DNA of 64,000 nucleotides from Algoriphagus sp. (GCA_018336015.1 JAGXQZ010000051.1:124001-188000); one strand, 5' to 3'; numbered from the stretch's first letter, positions 8,835 to 15,743 are shown. Translations and numbers: made by a program. The notes: generated by a model not told the origin, from the sequence alone.

Positions 8835-9854
8835 TTATTCCATCACGAATGGATAGTCTTCCTGAACATAAACGTCCTTGAAGGCATCCATTCCATCAGG
8901 CCAAGGTGACTCTTCAGCAAACTTCACTGCGTCATCCACCTGCTTTTTCACTTTTTTCACCACCGCCTCAATTTCCTCTTCGGTCATGATGTTATTATCA
9001 CGGATCGTCTTGAGCACCTGCTCGATTGGGTCACGCTGCTTGTATTCTTCGACTTCCTCCTTGGTCCGGTATTTCTGAGGATCGGACATAGAGTGTCCTT
9101 TATAACGATAGGTTCTGAATTCCAATAAAGTAGGACCATCACCTCTTCTTGCCCTTTCAGCCGCTTCGGACACCGCCTCATGGATCGCTTCCACATCCAT
9201 TCCGTCCACAGGGAAAGAGGGCATGTCATAGGCTTCACCGATTTTGTAAAGCTCAGTCACGTTGGATGTACGGGCTACAGAAGTTCCCATCGCGTATCCA
9301 TTGTTTTCGATCACAAAAATCACCGGAGACTTGTACAACATCGCTAGGTTGAACGCTTCGTGTACCGCACCCTGACGAACTGCACCGTCACCCATTTTGG
9401 TGATACAGACATTCTTGGTACCGGCGTATTTTTCAGCGAAGGCGATCCCAAGCCCCATAGGTACTTGTGCACCTACGATTCCGTGACCTCCCATGAAGTT
9501 TCTTTCTTTGTCAAAAATGTGCATGGAGCCACCCTTACCTTTGGTGGTACCGGTAGCCTTGCCGTACAATTCAGCCATTACTGCTCCCGGATCGGTTCCC
9601 AATCCCAATGGCTGGGCATGGCAACGGTAAGCGGTAATCCACTTGTCATCCTTGGTCAAGGCTGTGATGGCGCCGGAAGCGCAAGCCTCTTGTCCAATGT
9701 ACAGGTGACAGAAACCTCTGATTTTTTGCTGGCCATAAAGCTGACCCGCTTTCTCCTCAAACCTTCTCATCAAGAGCATGCTTTCATACCAGTAAGCATA
9801 GGTTTCTTTGGAATATTTCACTTTGGACTTAGCCGCTGCAGTTTTCTTTGCCAT
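8835..9854 (-). CDS. pdhA: Pyruvate dehydrogenase E1 component, alpha subunit
   Basis: This 339-residue ThDP-dependent subunit decarboxylates pyruvate with its beta partner in the PDH complex. The ThDP-binding motif starts with GDGAVRQGAVHEAFNLA and ends with ENNGYAMGT. The phosphorylation-loop-like segment TYRYKGHSMSDPQKYR and GSMHIFDKERNFMGGHGIVG are also typical. The family length is normal. It has its own -7 element and terminator; no beta-subunit or E2 gene adjoins it, so the complex is encoded at dispersed loci. Confidence 0.94.
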   Translation of the reverse strand: MAKKTAAAKSKVKYSKETYAYWYESMLLMRRFEEKAGQLYGQQKIRGFCHLYIGQEACASGAITALTKDDKWITAYRCHAQPLGLGTDPGAVMAELYGKATGTTKGKGGSMHIFDKERNFMGGHGIVGAQVPMGLGIAFAEKYAGTKNVCITKMGDGAVRQGAVHEAFNLAMLYKSPVIFVIENNGYAMGTSVARTSNVTELYKIGEAYDMPSFPVDGMDVEAIHEAVSEAAERARRGDGPTLLEFRTYRYKGHSMSDPQKYRTKEEVEEYKQRDPIEQVLKTIRDNNIMTEEEIEAVVKKVKKQVDDAVKFAEESPWPDGMDAFKDVYVQEDYPFVME

Positions 9855-9887
9855 ATCGTACTAATCAAAATATGCTATTTTAGGCCC

Positions 9888-9895
9888 CAAATATA
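9888..9895 (-). promoter_or_regulatory. -7 element (TATATTTG) of pdhA
   Basis: Minus-strand TATATTTG lies 33 nt before the pdhA ATG, in the 91-bp divergent gap with recF. No convincing -33 TTG was found at the usual distance. Confidence 0.5.
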
Positions 9896-9945
9896 GTAAT
9901 CCCGACCTAAAAATCAGGATGCCACCCAAATAATTCACCGCCCTC

Positions 9946-11046
9946 ATGATTCTGGAGTCTCTCGACCTTATCCAGTTTAAAAACCACCTCAAAACCAGCC
10001 TGAGCTTCAGCCCTCAGATCAACTGTTTGTTGGGGCTGAATGGCAGTGGCAAAACCAACATCCTGGATGGCATCCACTACCTGTCCCTCACCAAAAGTGC
10101 GGTGCAAAGCAGTGATAGCCTGAACATTTCCCATGGGTTGGACTTTTTCACCATCAAAGGAAAATTCCAAATCGAAGGAAAGCCTCTGGAAGTCCGCTGC
10201 TCTTTTGAGGCAGGGAAAAAGAAGCAGATCTTCCAAAATGGAAAAGCACTTGACAAAACCAGCGAGCATGTCGGTCTCATCCCACTCGTCCTGATTGCGC
10301 CAGACGATACCGAACTCATCAAAGGAGGAAGTGAAGGCCGACGAAAATTTTTCGACGGACTCATCTCCCAACTCGATCGCAGCTACCTCGATCAACTGAT
10401 CCGCTACCATCACTTTCTCAAACAGCGCAATGCTCTGCTCAAGCAGTTTGCCGAGACGGGCAGGCGGGATCTAACCCTGCTCGGGAGCTACGATCAGGAA
10501 CTCATCCGACTCAGCATCCTGCTAGCCCGTCGGCGGGCAGACTTGATGCAAGTAATGGGACCGGTGCTTCAGGAATATTACGAGGAGATTTCGATCGGCA
10601 GGGAAAAGGTAGAAGTGATCTACGAAACCGAAGCCCTAAGAGAAGATTTTGAGTCTTACTTTCTGAGCCTGCGGCAAAAGGACCTGGCCACCAAAAACAG
10701 CAATGCGGGCATTCACAAAGATGACTTTGAGTTCCGTATTGGAGATCATCCGCTTCGCAAAATCGGTAGTCAAGGACAGCAGAAGTCCTTTATCATCGCT
10801 TTGAAGCTGGCCCAGTTTCAAATCTTTGAGCAAGCCAAAGGAGAAAAGCCTTTGTTACTCCTGGACGACATCTTTGACAAGCTTGACGATGACCGGATCG
10901 CCAAGCTGATGGACTTGGTGTCGAAAGGAACTTTTGGGCAGATCTTTCTGACCGATGCCCGACCCGAGCGATCCAGAGGAATTTTGGGAGAGTTGGATGC
11001 GGAAGTGTTCTTTTTTGAAGTCGAAAAGGGAGAGGTGAAAAAATAA
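9946..11046 (+). CDS. recF: DNA replication/repair protein RecF
   Basis: This 366-residue SMC-like ATPase helps load RecA at single-strand gaps. Walker A GLNGSGKT lies at residues 30-37. The ABC-type signature IGSQGQQKSF and Walker B LLLLDDIFDKLD with the D-loop follow in the last third, ending with FLTDAR. The first residues MILESLDLIQFKNH fit the family start. The gene ends against the accessory island: its TAA is followed after 1 nt by the island's first GAGGC-CGAA-GCCTC terminator. A degenerate copy of about 28 bp of its 3' end appears at 12368-12395. Confidence 0.94.
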   Translation: MILESLDLIQFKNHLKTSLSFSPQINCLLGLNGSGKTNILDGIHYLSLTKSAVQSSDSLNISHGLDFFTIKGKFQIEGKPLEVRCSFEAGKKKQIFQNGKALDKTSEHVGLIPLVLIAPDDTELIKGGSEGRRKFFDGLISQLDRSYLDQLIRYHHFLKQRNALLKQFAETGRRDLTLLGSYDQELIRLSILLARRRADLMQVMGPVLQEYYEEISIGREKVEVIYETEALREDFESYFLSLRQKDLATKNSNAGIHKDDFEFRIGDHPLRKIGSQGQQKSFIIALKLAQFQIFEQAKGEKPLLLLDDIFDKLDDDRIAKLMDLVSKGTFGQIFLTDARPERSRGILGELDAEVFFFEVEKGEVKK

Positions 11047-11072
11047 AAAAGAGGCCGAAGCCTCCCTTTTTT
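11045..11072. terminator. GAGGC-CGAA-GCCTC terminator shared by recF (+) and the island (-)
   Basis: AAAAAA, then stem GAGGC (11051-11055), tetraloop CGAA, stem GCCTC (11060-11064), then CCTTTTTT. Functional in both directions. It is the first of six closely related terminators inside the 11-16 kb island. Confidence 0.8.
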
Positions 11073-11078
11073 AAAATA

Positions 11079-11198
11079 TTATTTTTTATTTCTTAAAAAC
11101 CTAATAATAAGAAATGCCAGGTAGACTATAACTACAAATCCAAAGATTTGCCAAAGAAATAACCCTTTTGAAGGTATTGTTACATCAAAATTTCCCAT
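11079..11198 (-). CDS. Tiny single-pass membrane protein (39 aa), partner of the phase-variable lipoprotein
   Basis: ATG 11198 to TAA 11079 encodes 39 residues: a short polar N-terminus (MGNFDVTIPSKG), one hydrophobic helix (about residues 13-33) and a basic end (RFLRNKK). It begins 10 bp after the stop of the lipoprotein at 11209. The same arrangement, a 35-residue single-pass protein ending in GNKK, follows the paralogous lipoprotein at 14940. Repetition of the pair in two modules supports a real gene despite the small size. Function is unknown; it should sit in the inner membrane with its positive end in the cytoplasm. Confidence 0.55.
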   Translation of the reverse strand: MGNFDVTIPSKGLFLWQIFGFVVIVYLAFLIIRFLRNKK

Positions 11199-11208
11199 AA
11201 AATCTAAA

Positions 11209-11948
11209 TTATTCCTCAACAATATTATAAGTAACTACTCCACTACAACCTTCAACTCTAATATCGACCTTTTTATTCTCATACGTCATTATCTCACCAA
11301 CGCCTTCGAGAAACAAAACCAATTTTATTGTAAAGTGATACGTTCCCGTGTAAGTGTACCCATTTGACGCTGAGGCATATCCTCCATTTCGAAAATCATT
11401 TTTACCAAGCGAAATCATAAAGGTATTTCCCTCAAGGGTGGAATTCCAATTTACGATAAGACCACTACCATCGCCAATTGTAAACCCAAAATCAATGTAA
11501 GTAGGACCAAAACCTCCACTAATTCCAATTCTGCCATAAACATTTCTCCAATTTTGGATGCACTGGATTTTCCCTTGAGATGAATGAGGAATAATATCAT
11601 TCTTATAGACTTCTAAAGAGTTAAATCCGACACTAGGCAACTCTGTGATTCCATTTCTCACTAAAATGTCTTGAAGTCCATATTCTGAAGCATTTTTACC
11701 TTTAATGGCTTTCAAAACCAGATCGAGTTCTTCTAGATTTTTAATTCTCAACCCTGCACTTTTTGAAGGATTGATTGAGGATAATTTAAAACCATTTTCT
11801 TCAATAGTTTTTTCAACTAGCCCATTTATACCTTGTTCTTCCTGAGGTATGCATGAGAAGATTACAAAAAAGAGGCTAAAAATTAACCAGTGTTTTGTGT
11901 TTTGTGTTTTGTGTTTTGTGTTTTGTGTTTTGTGTTTTGTATTTTCAT
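11209..11948 (-). CDS. Phase-variable lipoprotein gene, out of frame as written (module A)
   Basis: An open frame from 11889 to 11209 encodes a lipoprotein: hydrophobic helix WLIFSLFFVIFSC (lipobox Cys), an N-terminal helical part and a beta-rich C-terminal domain with SLGKN, FLEGVGEI and VEGCSGVVTY. The C-terminal domain is paralogous to that at 14940-15656. The only plausible start, ATG 11948 (ATGAAAATA), is followed by seven perfect CAAAACA heptamers and is out of frame with the body; translation from it ends at TAA after 21 residues. Two, five or eight repeats would restore the frame (248 aa with eight). No ATG, GTG or TTG precedes the signal peptide in the body frame. A TTG at 11751 could start a 180-residue form without a signal. 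Either a switched-off contingency gene or a pseudogene. Confidence 0.65.
11891..11939 (-). repeat. Seven perfect copies of a 7-bp repeat (CAAAACA) in the start of a lipoprotein gene
   Basis: TGTTTTG on the plus strand (CAAAACA in the gene) is repeated seven times without a mismatch. It begins 9 nt after the A of the ATG. A period of 7 shifts the frame with every gain or loss of a unit. The paralogous gene at 14940-15656 carries about four degenerate units at the same place (CAAAAAA, CAAAAAA, CAAAACA, CAAAAAT) and is in frame. Confidence 0.9.
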
Positions 11949-11968
11949 AAATTAAAAGTTTATTTCTA

Positions 11969-12016
11969 CAAAATTAAGTGTTCAAAATTCGATATGAAAT
12001 ACCCTATTTAGGGTAT
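11969..12016 (-). promoter_or_regulatory. Promoter and palindromic operator of module A
   Basis: An 18-bp palindrome with one mismatch (11999-12016, ATACCCTATTTAGGGTAT) is followed on the minus strand, after exactly 22 nt, by the -7 box TAATTTTG (11976-11969). The lipoprotein ATG comes 20 nt later. The same spacing occurs at the two sister modules. The half-site TACCC...GGGTA resembles 7-2-7 inverted sites of NarL/FixJ-type regulators; the regulator itself is not identified. Confidence 0.7.
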
Positions 12017-12033
12017 ATTTCGCATGTTTTCAT

Positions 12034-12058
12034 AAAAAAAGAGGCCGAAGCCACTTTT
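12034..12058 (-). terminator. Degenerate GAGGC-CGAA-GCCAC terminator upstream of module A
   Basis: Same element as at 11045 and 15744 but with one stem mismatch (GCCAC for GCCTC). The A-run 12034-12040 gives a T-run on the minus strand. It would have ended the higA relic that lies just before it. Confidence 0.5.
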
Positions 12059-12062
12059 CCAA

Positions 12063-12125
12063 CAAGTAATCTCTGATCAATACCTCTGCAGGAATTTTCA
12101 GATTCTAGTTGAGTCTTCGGATCAT
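12063..12125 (-). pseudogene. Relic of the HigA antitoxin C-terminus (module A)
   Basis: The last 20 or so codons of the intact higA (14235-14594) are recognisable (LKIPAEVLIR). An in-frame TAG and a lost stop codon show decay. The surrounding ~195 bp (11999-12190) is a direct repeat of 15708-15904. Confidence 0.7.
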
Positions 12126-12224
12126 AATGACTTTATCTATCACTCCCCACTATTCAAACCCAACCTCATTGAAAATCTGTTTGCATCTGCGCCTTTTTCT
12201 GAGTTGATTCGAGGGAAATAAATC

Positions 12225-12252
12225 AAAAAAAGAGGCCGAAGCCTCCTTTTTT
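12225..12252. terminator. GAGGC-CGAA-GCCTC terminator
   Basis: A-run, stem 12232-12236 with 12241-12245, CGAA loop, then CTTTTTT. Bidirectional form; on the minus strand it follows the relic of an outer-membrane barrel gene. Confidence 0.75.
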
Positions 12253-12360
12253 ATTTTTTAAGTCTATATCCAAGATTAATCTCAAAATTGAACGGGACGA
12301 TCCCATCTGAACCCGTTAAGTCGAAGTAATAGATAGGCCCTACACTTCTCAACTGGGTCC
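12251..12360 (-). pseudogene. C-terminal relic of an outer-membrane beta-barrel protein
   Basis: A minus-strand frame ending at TAA 12253-12251 reads SVGPIYYFDLTGS... FEINLGYRLKK, the look of a last beta-hairpin of a PorT/OmpA-type barrel with its aromatic C-terminal strand. Nothing upstream continues the frame into a whole gene. It is probably what remains of a deleted copy related to the barrel gene of module C. Confidence 0.5.
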
Positions 12361-12385
12361 ACTATTCAAAAAGGGGAAGGTGAAA

Positions 12386-12424
12386 AAATAAAAAGTAAGC
12401 GGTCTGTTGGAAAATGCTTACTAC
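12386..12424 (-). terminator. Intrinsic terminator of module C (barrel gene)
   Basis: Stem AGTAAGC (12394-12400) pairs with GCTTACT (12416-12422). On the minus strand it is followed by TTTTTATTTTTT. It lies directly after the stop of the barrel gene at 12438. Confidence 0.75.
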
Positions 12425-12437
12425 TATTTCCTAAAAG

Positions 12438-13154
12438 TTAAAATTGTTTAACCAATCCAAAATTGATTCCAAATTGATTAATTGATCCTGTGTTTTTAGT
12501 GTACAAATGACTTCTTTCGGATCCTATTTGTCGGCGGTAATACGGCTGGATTGTAATCCCAATTGATTCACTAATGTTTCTTTGAATAAAAGGCGAAATA
12601 TAAAAGCTGAATTTATCGAGAATTGGAACAAATCCACTGGTTCTAAATAGGTTGGGGGAAAAAGCAGGTTCAGTATTTGGCTCTTTCCAAATTTCATTTT
12701 GTTGAATGTCCGAATCTATATAAATGGATTTTATCAATCCAAAATCAATTCCCAGTTCAAACTTACCTAGGGATGTTTTATATGCTAGGAATAGAGGTAA
12801 TTCCCACTGTTGAACTTTTTGGCTATTTGAGACAAAGTAAAACTTATCCAGACTCTCTGAAGTGACATAAGTACTAAAGTTCATCCTTGAGTAAAATACT
12901 CCGGATTTAAACATCCAGGCCTTTTCGGGCAAAAACTGCCAGCCTAAAATAGCTCCCAAATTAAAACTATCTCCTGACTGGTTCTGAAATGATCCCAATC
13001 CAGTGGATAAATCAGGCAATAGAACCACGCCACTTGAAATCTCCTGTGGAGAGGTTTTATTTGGACCAGCCAGCAGGCTAAATTCCACTAAGCCTTGTGC
13101 ATTTAACAAAAATGCAAAATGAAAGGCAAGAATTGATAGTAGCAAGCGTTTCAT
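12438..13154 (-). CDS. Outer-membrane beta-barrel protein, PorT-like
   Basis: This 238-residue protein has a signal peptide (MKRLLLSILAFHFAFLLNAQ, cleavage after Ala-Gln). A series of amphipathic strands follows (SFNLGAILGWQFLPEKAWMFKSG, FYISPFIQRN, IGITIQPYYRRQIGS), ending in FGINFGLVKQF with a terminal aromatic. This is the pattern of the outer-membrane protein beta-barrel/PorT family of Bacteroidota. It starts 9 bp after the stop of the lipoprotein at 13164 and is cotranscribed with it under the palindrome promoter at 14140. A partnership of lipoprotein and barrel at the cell surface is likely but inferred. Confidence 0.75.
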   Translation of the reverse strand: MKRLLLSILAFHFAFLLNAQGLVEFSLLAGPNKTSPQEISSGVVLLPDLSTGLGSFQNQSGDSFNLGAILGWQFLPEKAWMFKSGVFYSRMNFSTYVTSESLDKFYFVSNSQKVQQWELPLFLAYKTSLGKFELGIDFGLIKSIYIDSDIQQNEIWKEPNTEPAFSPNLFRTSGFVPILDKFSFYISPFIQRNISESIGITIQPYYRRQIGSERSHLYTKNTGSINQFGINFGLVKQF

Positions 13155-13163
13155 ACTTTTATA

Positions 13164-14120
13164 TTAAAATCTACAATTGATAGTTTGAGAGGTGACTTGT
13201 ATACTTGGATCAATTGAATTAAACGATACCTGTAAAAAGATCTTTTGGAGGCCTTCAGTACTAGAGTATATATTTCTCTTGAAATTAAATGTAAATGGAG
13301 TAAATGGATCTGAGGGATAATTTTGTGGGGTCATCATTTGCGAAAGGCCATTTGATGAGTCTTCTCTTACGGTTGATCCACAGTTCTTGACATATTTTGC
13401 AGTATGATTCGAGTATGGAGAGTTTAGCGTTGTAAATTGTACCGGTGGAATCAGCCAATGCATATAAAAGTGGTAAGAAAGCTCGAAGTAAATACCAGCC
13501 TTAACATATCTCACTCTGGAATAGGAGTAATTCCCAGTAGGATTAAACGCGGTTGTGGGAGTGCTTAAATCATAACTTCCACATCCTCCACCACAAAAAA
13601 TTCCTGCATTAATACCTCCGGGGGTTGAGGTATGTCCCGCTTCAATAAGGGAAAGTACATCATCTTCTGTTGAAAATTTCATAACACCCTTATTATCGTA
13701 TTTACCCAGTGGAATTTCTATCGCTGCTTGGGTCCCCTTTTTGGCTGCATAAACAAATCCGTCCTGGTAGAGAACCTTAAAAAGGTAATCACCGATAATT
13801 ACTGTTCCATTTCCATCCAAAAGATACTCCAAAAATCCATCGGGAATTTCTTGAGTAATATCCAGATTGTTTATTCTTCCACTTGGCCTTGTTTGAACCT
13901 CTTGTCTCCTAGAAGCCATAAACATCTCTTTCTCTAACTCACTTTCGACTAAATTTCTGTATTCATCAAATGAAGTAAATTCGAGAATAGTTTCAGGCAG
14001 TTTCAGGAGTTGAATAGTTTCTACCTTTTGTTCAGTTTCAATTATTCCAATTTGTGAATCACAGCCAACTAAATAAATCAGGAAGCTAACGATTAATAGT
14101 TTTGTGCTTTGTATTTTCAT
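13164..14120 (-). CDS. Surface lipoprotein of module C (unknown family)
   Basis: This 318-residue lipoprotein has signal MKIQSTKLLIVSFLIYLVGC, lipobox LVGC. The first 22 nt of the gene (ATGAAAATACAAA-type) match the start of the phase-variable gene at 11948, but there is no repeat array here. The middle has IIGDYLFKVLYQDGFVYAA and a Gly/Cys-rich GIFCGGGCGSYDL loop; several further Cys suggest disulphides. I do not recognise the family. Unlike its two neighbours it lacks the SLGKN...EGxG domain, so only the signal-peptide region and promoter are shared. It heads a two-gene transcript with the barrel gene. Confidence 0.75.
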   Translation of the reverse strand: MKIQSTKLLIVSFLIYLVGCDSQIGIIETEQKVETIQLLKLPETILEFTSFDEYRNLVESELEKEMFMASRRQEVQTRPSGRINNLDITQEIPDGFLEYLLDGNGTVIIGDYLFKVLYQDGFVYAAKKGTQAAIEIPLGKYDNKGVMKFSTEDDVLSLIEAGHTSTPGGINAGIFCGGGCGSYDLSTPTTAFNPTGNYSYSRVRYVKAGIYFELSYHFYMHWLIPPVQFTTLNSPYSNHTAKYVKNCGSTVREDSSNGLSQMMTPQNYPSDPFTPFTFNFKRNIYSSTEGLQKIFLQVSFNSIDPSIQVTSQTINCRF

Positions 14121-14139
14121 ATGATTAAAGATTATTCAA

Positions 14140-14187
14140 CAAAGCTAGGAGCATGAAAACTGAAAAGAAATACCCTATATAGGGTAT
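14140..14187 (-). promoter_or_regulatory. Promoter and palindromic operator of module C
   Basis: A perfect 18-bp palindrome ATACCCTATATAGGGTAT (14170-14187) lies 22 nt before the -7 box TAGCTTTG (14147-14140, minus strand). The ATG is 19 nt further. Centred at roughly -42 from the expected start, a usual position for an activator. Confidence 0.75.
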
Positions 14188-14204
14188 ATTCCGCATGTGT
14201 TCAT

Positions 14205-14228
14205 AAAAAAAATAGGCTTCAGCCTCTT
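14205..14228 (-). terminator. Intrinsic terminator of higA
   Basis: On the minus strand GAGGCTGAAGCCT is followed by a T-run of eight. It is a variant of the island's repeated terminator and begins 7 nt after the higA stop. Confidence 0.75.
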
Positions 14229-14234
14229 CTCCAA

Positions 14235-14594
14235 CTAGTATTCTCTGATCAACACCTCTGCAGGAATTTTCAGCTTATCGTTGAGTTTGCGAATCATCCT
14301 GAGACTGAGTTTGCGCTTTCCGGATAGAATTTCCGATTTTCTGGATCGGGCACCCAAAATTTTAGAAAGCTCAGACTCCGAGATTCCCATCTGATCCAGT
14401 CGGAATTTAATTGCTTCTATCGGATGAGGTTTTGAAATGGGGAAATGCTCATTTTCATATTCTTTGATCAGAATTGAAAGAACCTCCAATTCATCGGATT
14501 CTTTCGATTCCGGTACTAAATCCACTTGCATCAAGTCATAAGCACGCTCCAAAGCAGCCTCGTATTCGTTGTTATTTTTTATTGGCTTTAGCAT
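14235..14594 (-). CDS. higA: HigA-family antitoxin / HTH transcriptional regulator (orphan)
   Basis: This 119-residue protein matches the HigA (COG5499-type) layout: an acidic N-terminal half (LKPIKNNNEYEAALERAYDLM, HFPISKPHPIEAIKFRLDQMG) and a C-terminal XRE-like helix-turn-helix (SESELSKILGARSRKSEILSGKRKL) ending KLKIPAEVLIREY. HigA normally binds and neutralises the HigB mRNA-cleaving toxin and represses its operon. Here the toxin survives only as a broken remnant at 14572-14682, overlapping the antitoxin start, so the antitoxin is an orphan. Its C-terminal codons are duplicated at 12063-12125 and 15772-15834. Confidence 0.85.
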   Translation of the reverse strand: MLKPIKNNNEYEAALERAYDLMQVDLVPESKESDELEVLSILIKEYENEHFPISKPHPIEAIKFRLDQMGISESELSKILGARSRKSEILSGKRKLSLRMIRKLNDKLKIPAEVLIREY

Positions 14595-14682
14595 AGCTGA
14601 TAATTTTTGAGTTTATTTTGTCGTATTCCTGATGAGTTCCAAACCAAACGATAATATTAAACTTCAAACTGAAGTTTACTGC
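14572..14682 (-). pseudogene. Degenerate HigB toxin, C-terminal remnant
   Basis: In the frame offset from higA, the stretch AVNFSLKFNIIVWFGTHQEYDKIN is readable, closely resembling the C-terminus of HigB-family toxins (VNF...FxGTHxEYDKI). It runs into higA and stops at 14574-14572. A TAA just before it (minus 14685-14683) and a further TGA upstream break the frame, and most of the toxin is missing. It explains why the antitoxin lacks a partner. Confidence 0.7.
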
Positions 14683-14744
14683 TTATGTAGGGTTATACCT
14701 TGCCTTGAATCAGGTGATTTTTGGTTCTATTTTTTTCAATAAGA

Positions 14745-14772
14745 AGAAGAGGTTGCCTAGAAAACCTCTTCT
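14745..14772 (-). terminator. Hairpin after the 35-aa gene of module B
   Basis: A perfect 10-bp stem (14745-14754 with 14763-14772) has an 8-nt loop. The following minus-strand sequence is only moderately T-rich, so it may stabilise the 3' end rather than terminate strongly. Confidence 0.6.
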
Positions 14773-14814
14773 AAAGCCTTTTTTATTTCATTAATTACCT
14801 GAATCTAGTAACCT

Positions 14815-14922
14815 CTATTTTTTATTTCCAGCTATTTTTTTCCATATTTTATATATTCCTATTCCCAGTGCAATGATTAATACCAGATTGAGCAGTTGAA
14901 TTGTAAGTCCAATAAAGTCCAT
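14815..14922 (-). CDS. Tiny single-pass membrane protein (35 aa), module B
   Basis: ATG 14922 to TAG 14815 encodes MDFIGLTIQL followed by a hydrophobic helix to about residue 25 and a basic tail (KIWKKIAGNKK). It begins 17 bp after the stop of the lipoprotein at 14940. Size, topology, end sequence (NKK) and position match the 39-residue gene of module A. No known family is recognised. It may anchor or assist the lipoprotein, or be a small inner-membrane effector; both are guesses. Confidence 0.55.
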   Translation of the reverse strand: MDFIGLTIQLLNLVLIIALGIGIYKIWKKIAGNKK

Positions 14923-14939
14923 AATTTATAAGGTCTATA

Positions 14940-15656
14940 TTATTCTACAATTTGTGCCCAAGTCACAATACCATTACAAGCCTCAACCCGTACCCTATAT
15001 CTCACTGATTCGGATGTGTATATAGTTCCAATCCCTTCAAAGAAAATGCTGTATTGAATTTGAAATGTTAGTATTCCACTATATGATCCACCTGAAGATG
15101 TTGGATAAGTATCTTGATTTAATGTGTTTTTCCCTAAGGAAACTCCTGCTGTTATACCAGACAATGAGCCGTCATAATTTTCAATTTTCCCACTTCCTGA
15201 ACCATATTGAAATGTTACCTCCATTTTGACCAATGGATTACCAGTATTTAACTTTGCATATACGCTACCAGGGTTATGAAGGCAAAAAATACGATCAGTT
15301 GGATTGAAGCTCGAAGAGTTATCTTCTTGTAAATCTACTTTTTTAGTTAAATTTCCCAAAGAAAGATCATACCCATTTTTCTTATATAAATCTAACACTT
15401 CTTTCGAAGGTGCAGATTTTCCGGAAATGTGCATGAGATAAATTTCAAATTCCTTTAATGATTTTACTTTTAAACCCTTTGCTTCATTTTTATTAAGACT
15501 TATGAACTCTAATCCATGCGCCTCTACTCTCTTTTGAAGATCTAATGAGTCAATAAATGGTTCCTGATCTACACATGAAAATAAAAAGGAGAACAGTCCA
15601 ATAATTAACCAAAAATTAAATTTTTGTGTTTTGTTTTTTGTTTTTTGTGTTTTCAT
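14940..15656 (-). CDS. Surface lipoprotein of module B, paralogue of the phase-variable lipoprotein
   Basis: This 238-residue lipoprotein has an unusual basic, polar N-terminus (MKTQKTKNKTQKF, encoded by about four degenerate 7-bp units), then WLIIGLFSFLFSC with the lipobox Cys. The N-terminal helical part is followed by a beta-rich domain with VSLGKN, FFEGIGTI and VEACNGIVTW. These align with SLGKN, FLEGVGEI and VEGCSGVVTY of the protein encoded at 11209. The gene is intact and in frame. It is expressed from the palindrome promoter at 15678 and followed by the 35-aa membrane protein. Function unknown; location should be the cell envelope. Confidence 0.75.
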   Translation of the reverse strand: MKTQKTKNKTQKFNFWLIIGLFSFLFSCVDQEPFIDSLDLQKRVEAHGLEFISLNKNEAKGLKVKSLKEFEIYLMHISGKSAPSKEVLDLYKKNGYDLSLGNLTKKVDLQEDNSSSFNPTDRIFCLHNPGSVYAKLNTGNPLVKMEVTFQYGSGSGKIENYDGSLSGITAGVSLGKNTLNQDTYPTSSGGSYSGILTFQIQYSIFFEGIGTIYTSESVRYRVRVEACNGIVTWAQIVE

Positions 15657-15677
15657 AAAATTTTAATGCTATTCTGA

Positions 15678-15725
15678 TAAAGATAGGTCTCAAAAAATCG
15701 CCACGAAATACCCTATATAGGGTAT
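15678..15725 (-). promoter_or_regulatory. Promoter and palindromic operator of module B
   Basis: A perfect 18-bp palindrome ATACCCTATATAGGGTAT (15708-15725), then 22 nt, then TATCTTTA (15685-15678, minus strand; one base off TAnnTTTG). Upstream of the palindrome CATGCGAAATAT is also conserved with module A. Confidence 0.7.
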
Positions 15726-15743
15726 ATTTCGCATGTTGTTATG

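Noticed and set aside
11891..11939. CRISPR-like or minisatellite locus
   Set aside because: The repeat unit is 7 bp with no spacers and lies in a signal-peptide coding region; it is a simple-sequence tract.
12677..12865. A plus-strand 62-codon frame opposite the barrel gene
   Set aside because: It lies wholly antisense to a signal-peptide-bearing barrel gene and has no promoter or recognisable protein features.
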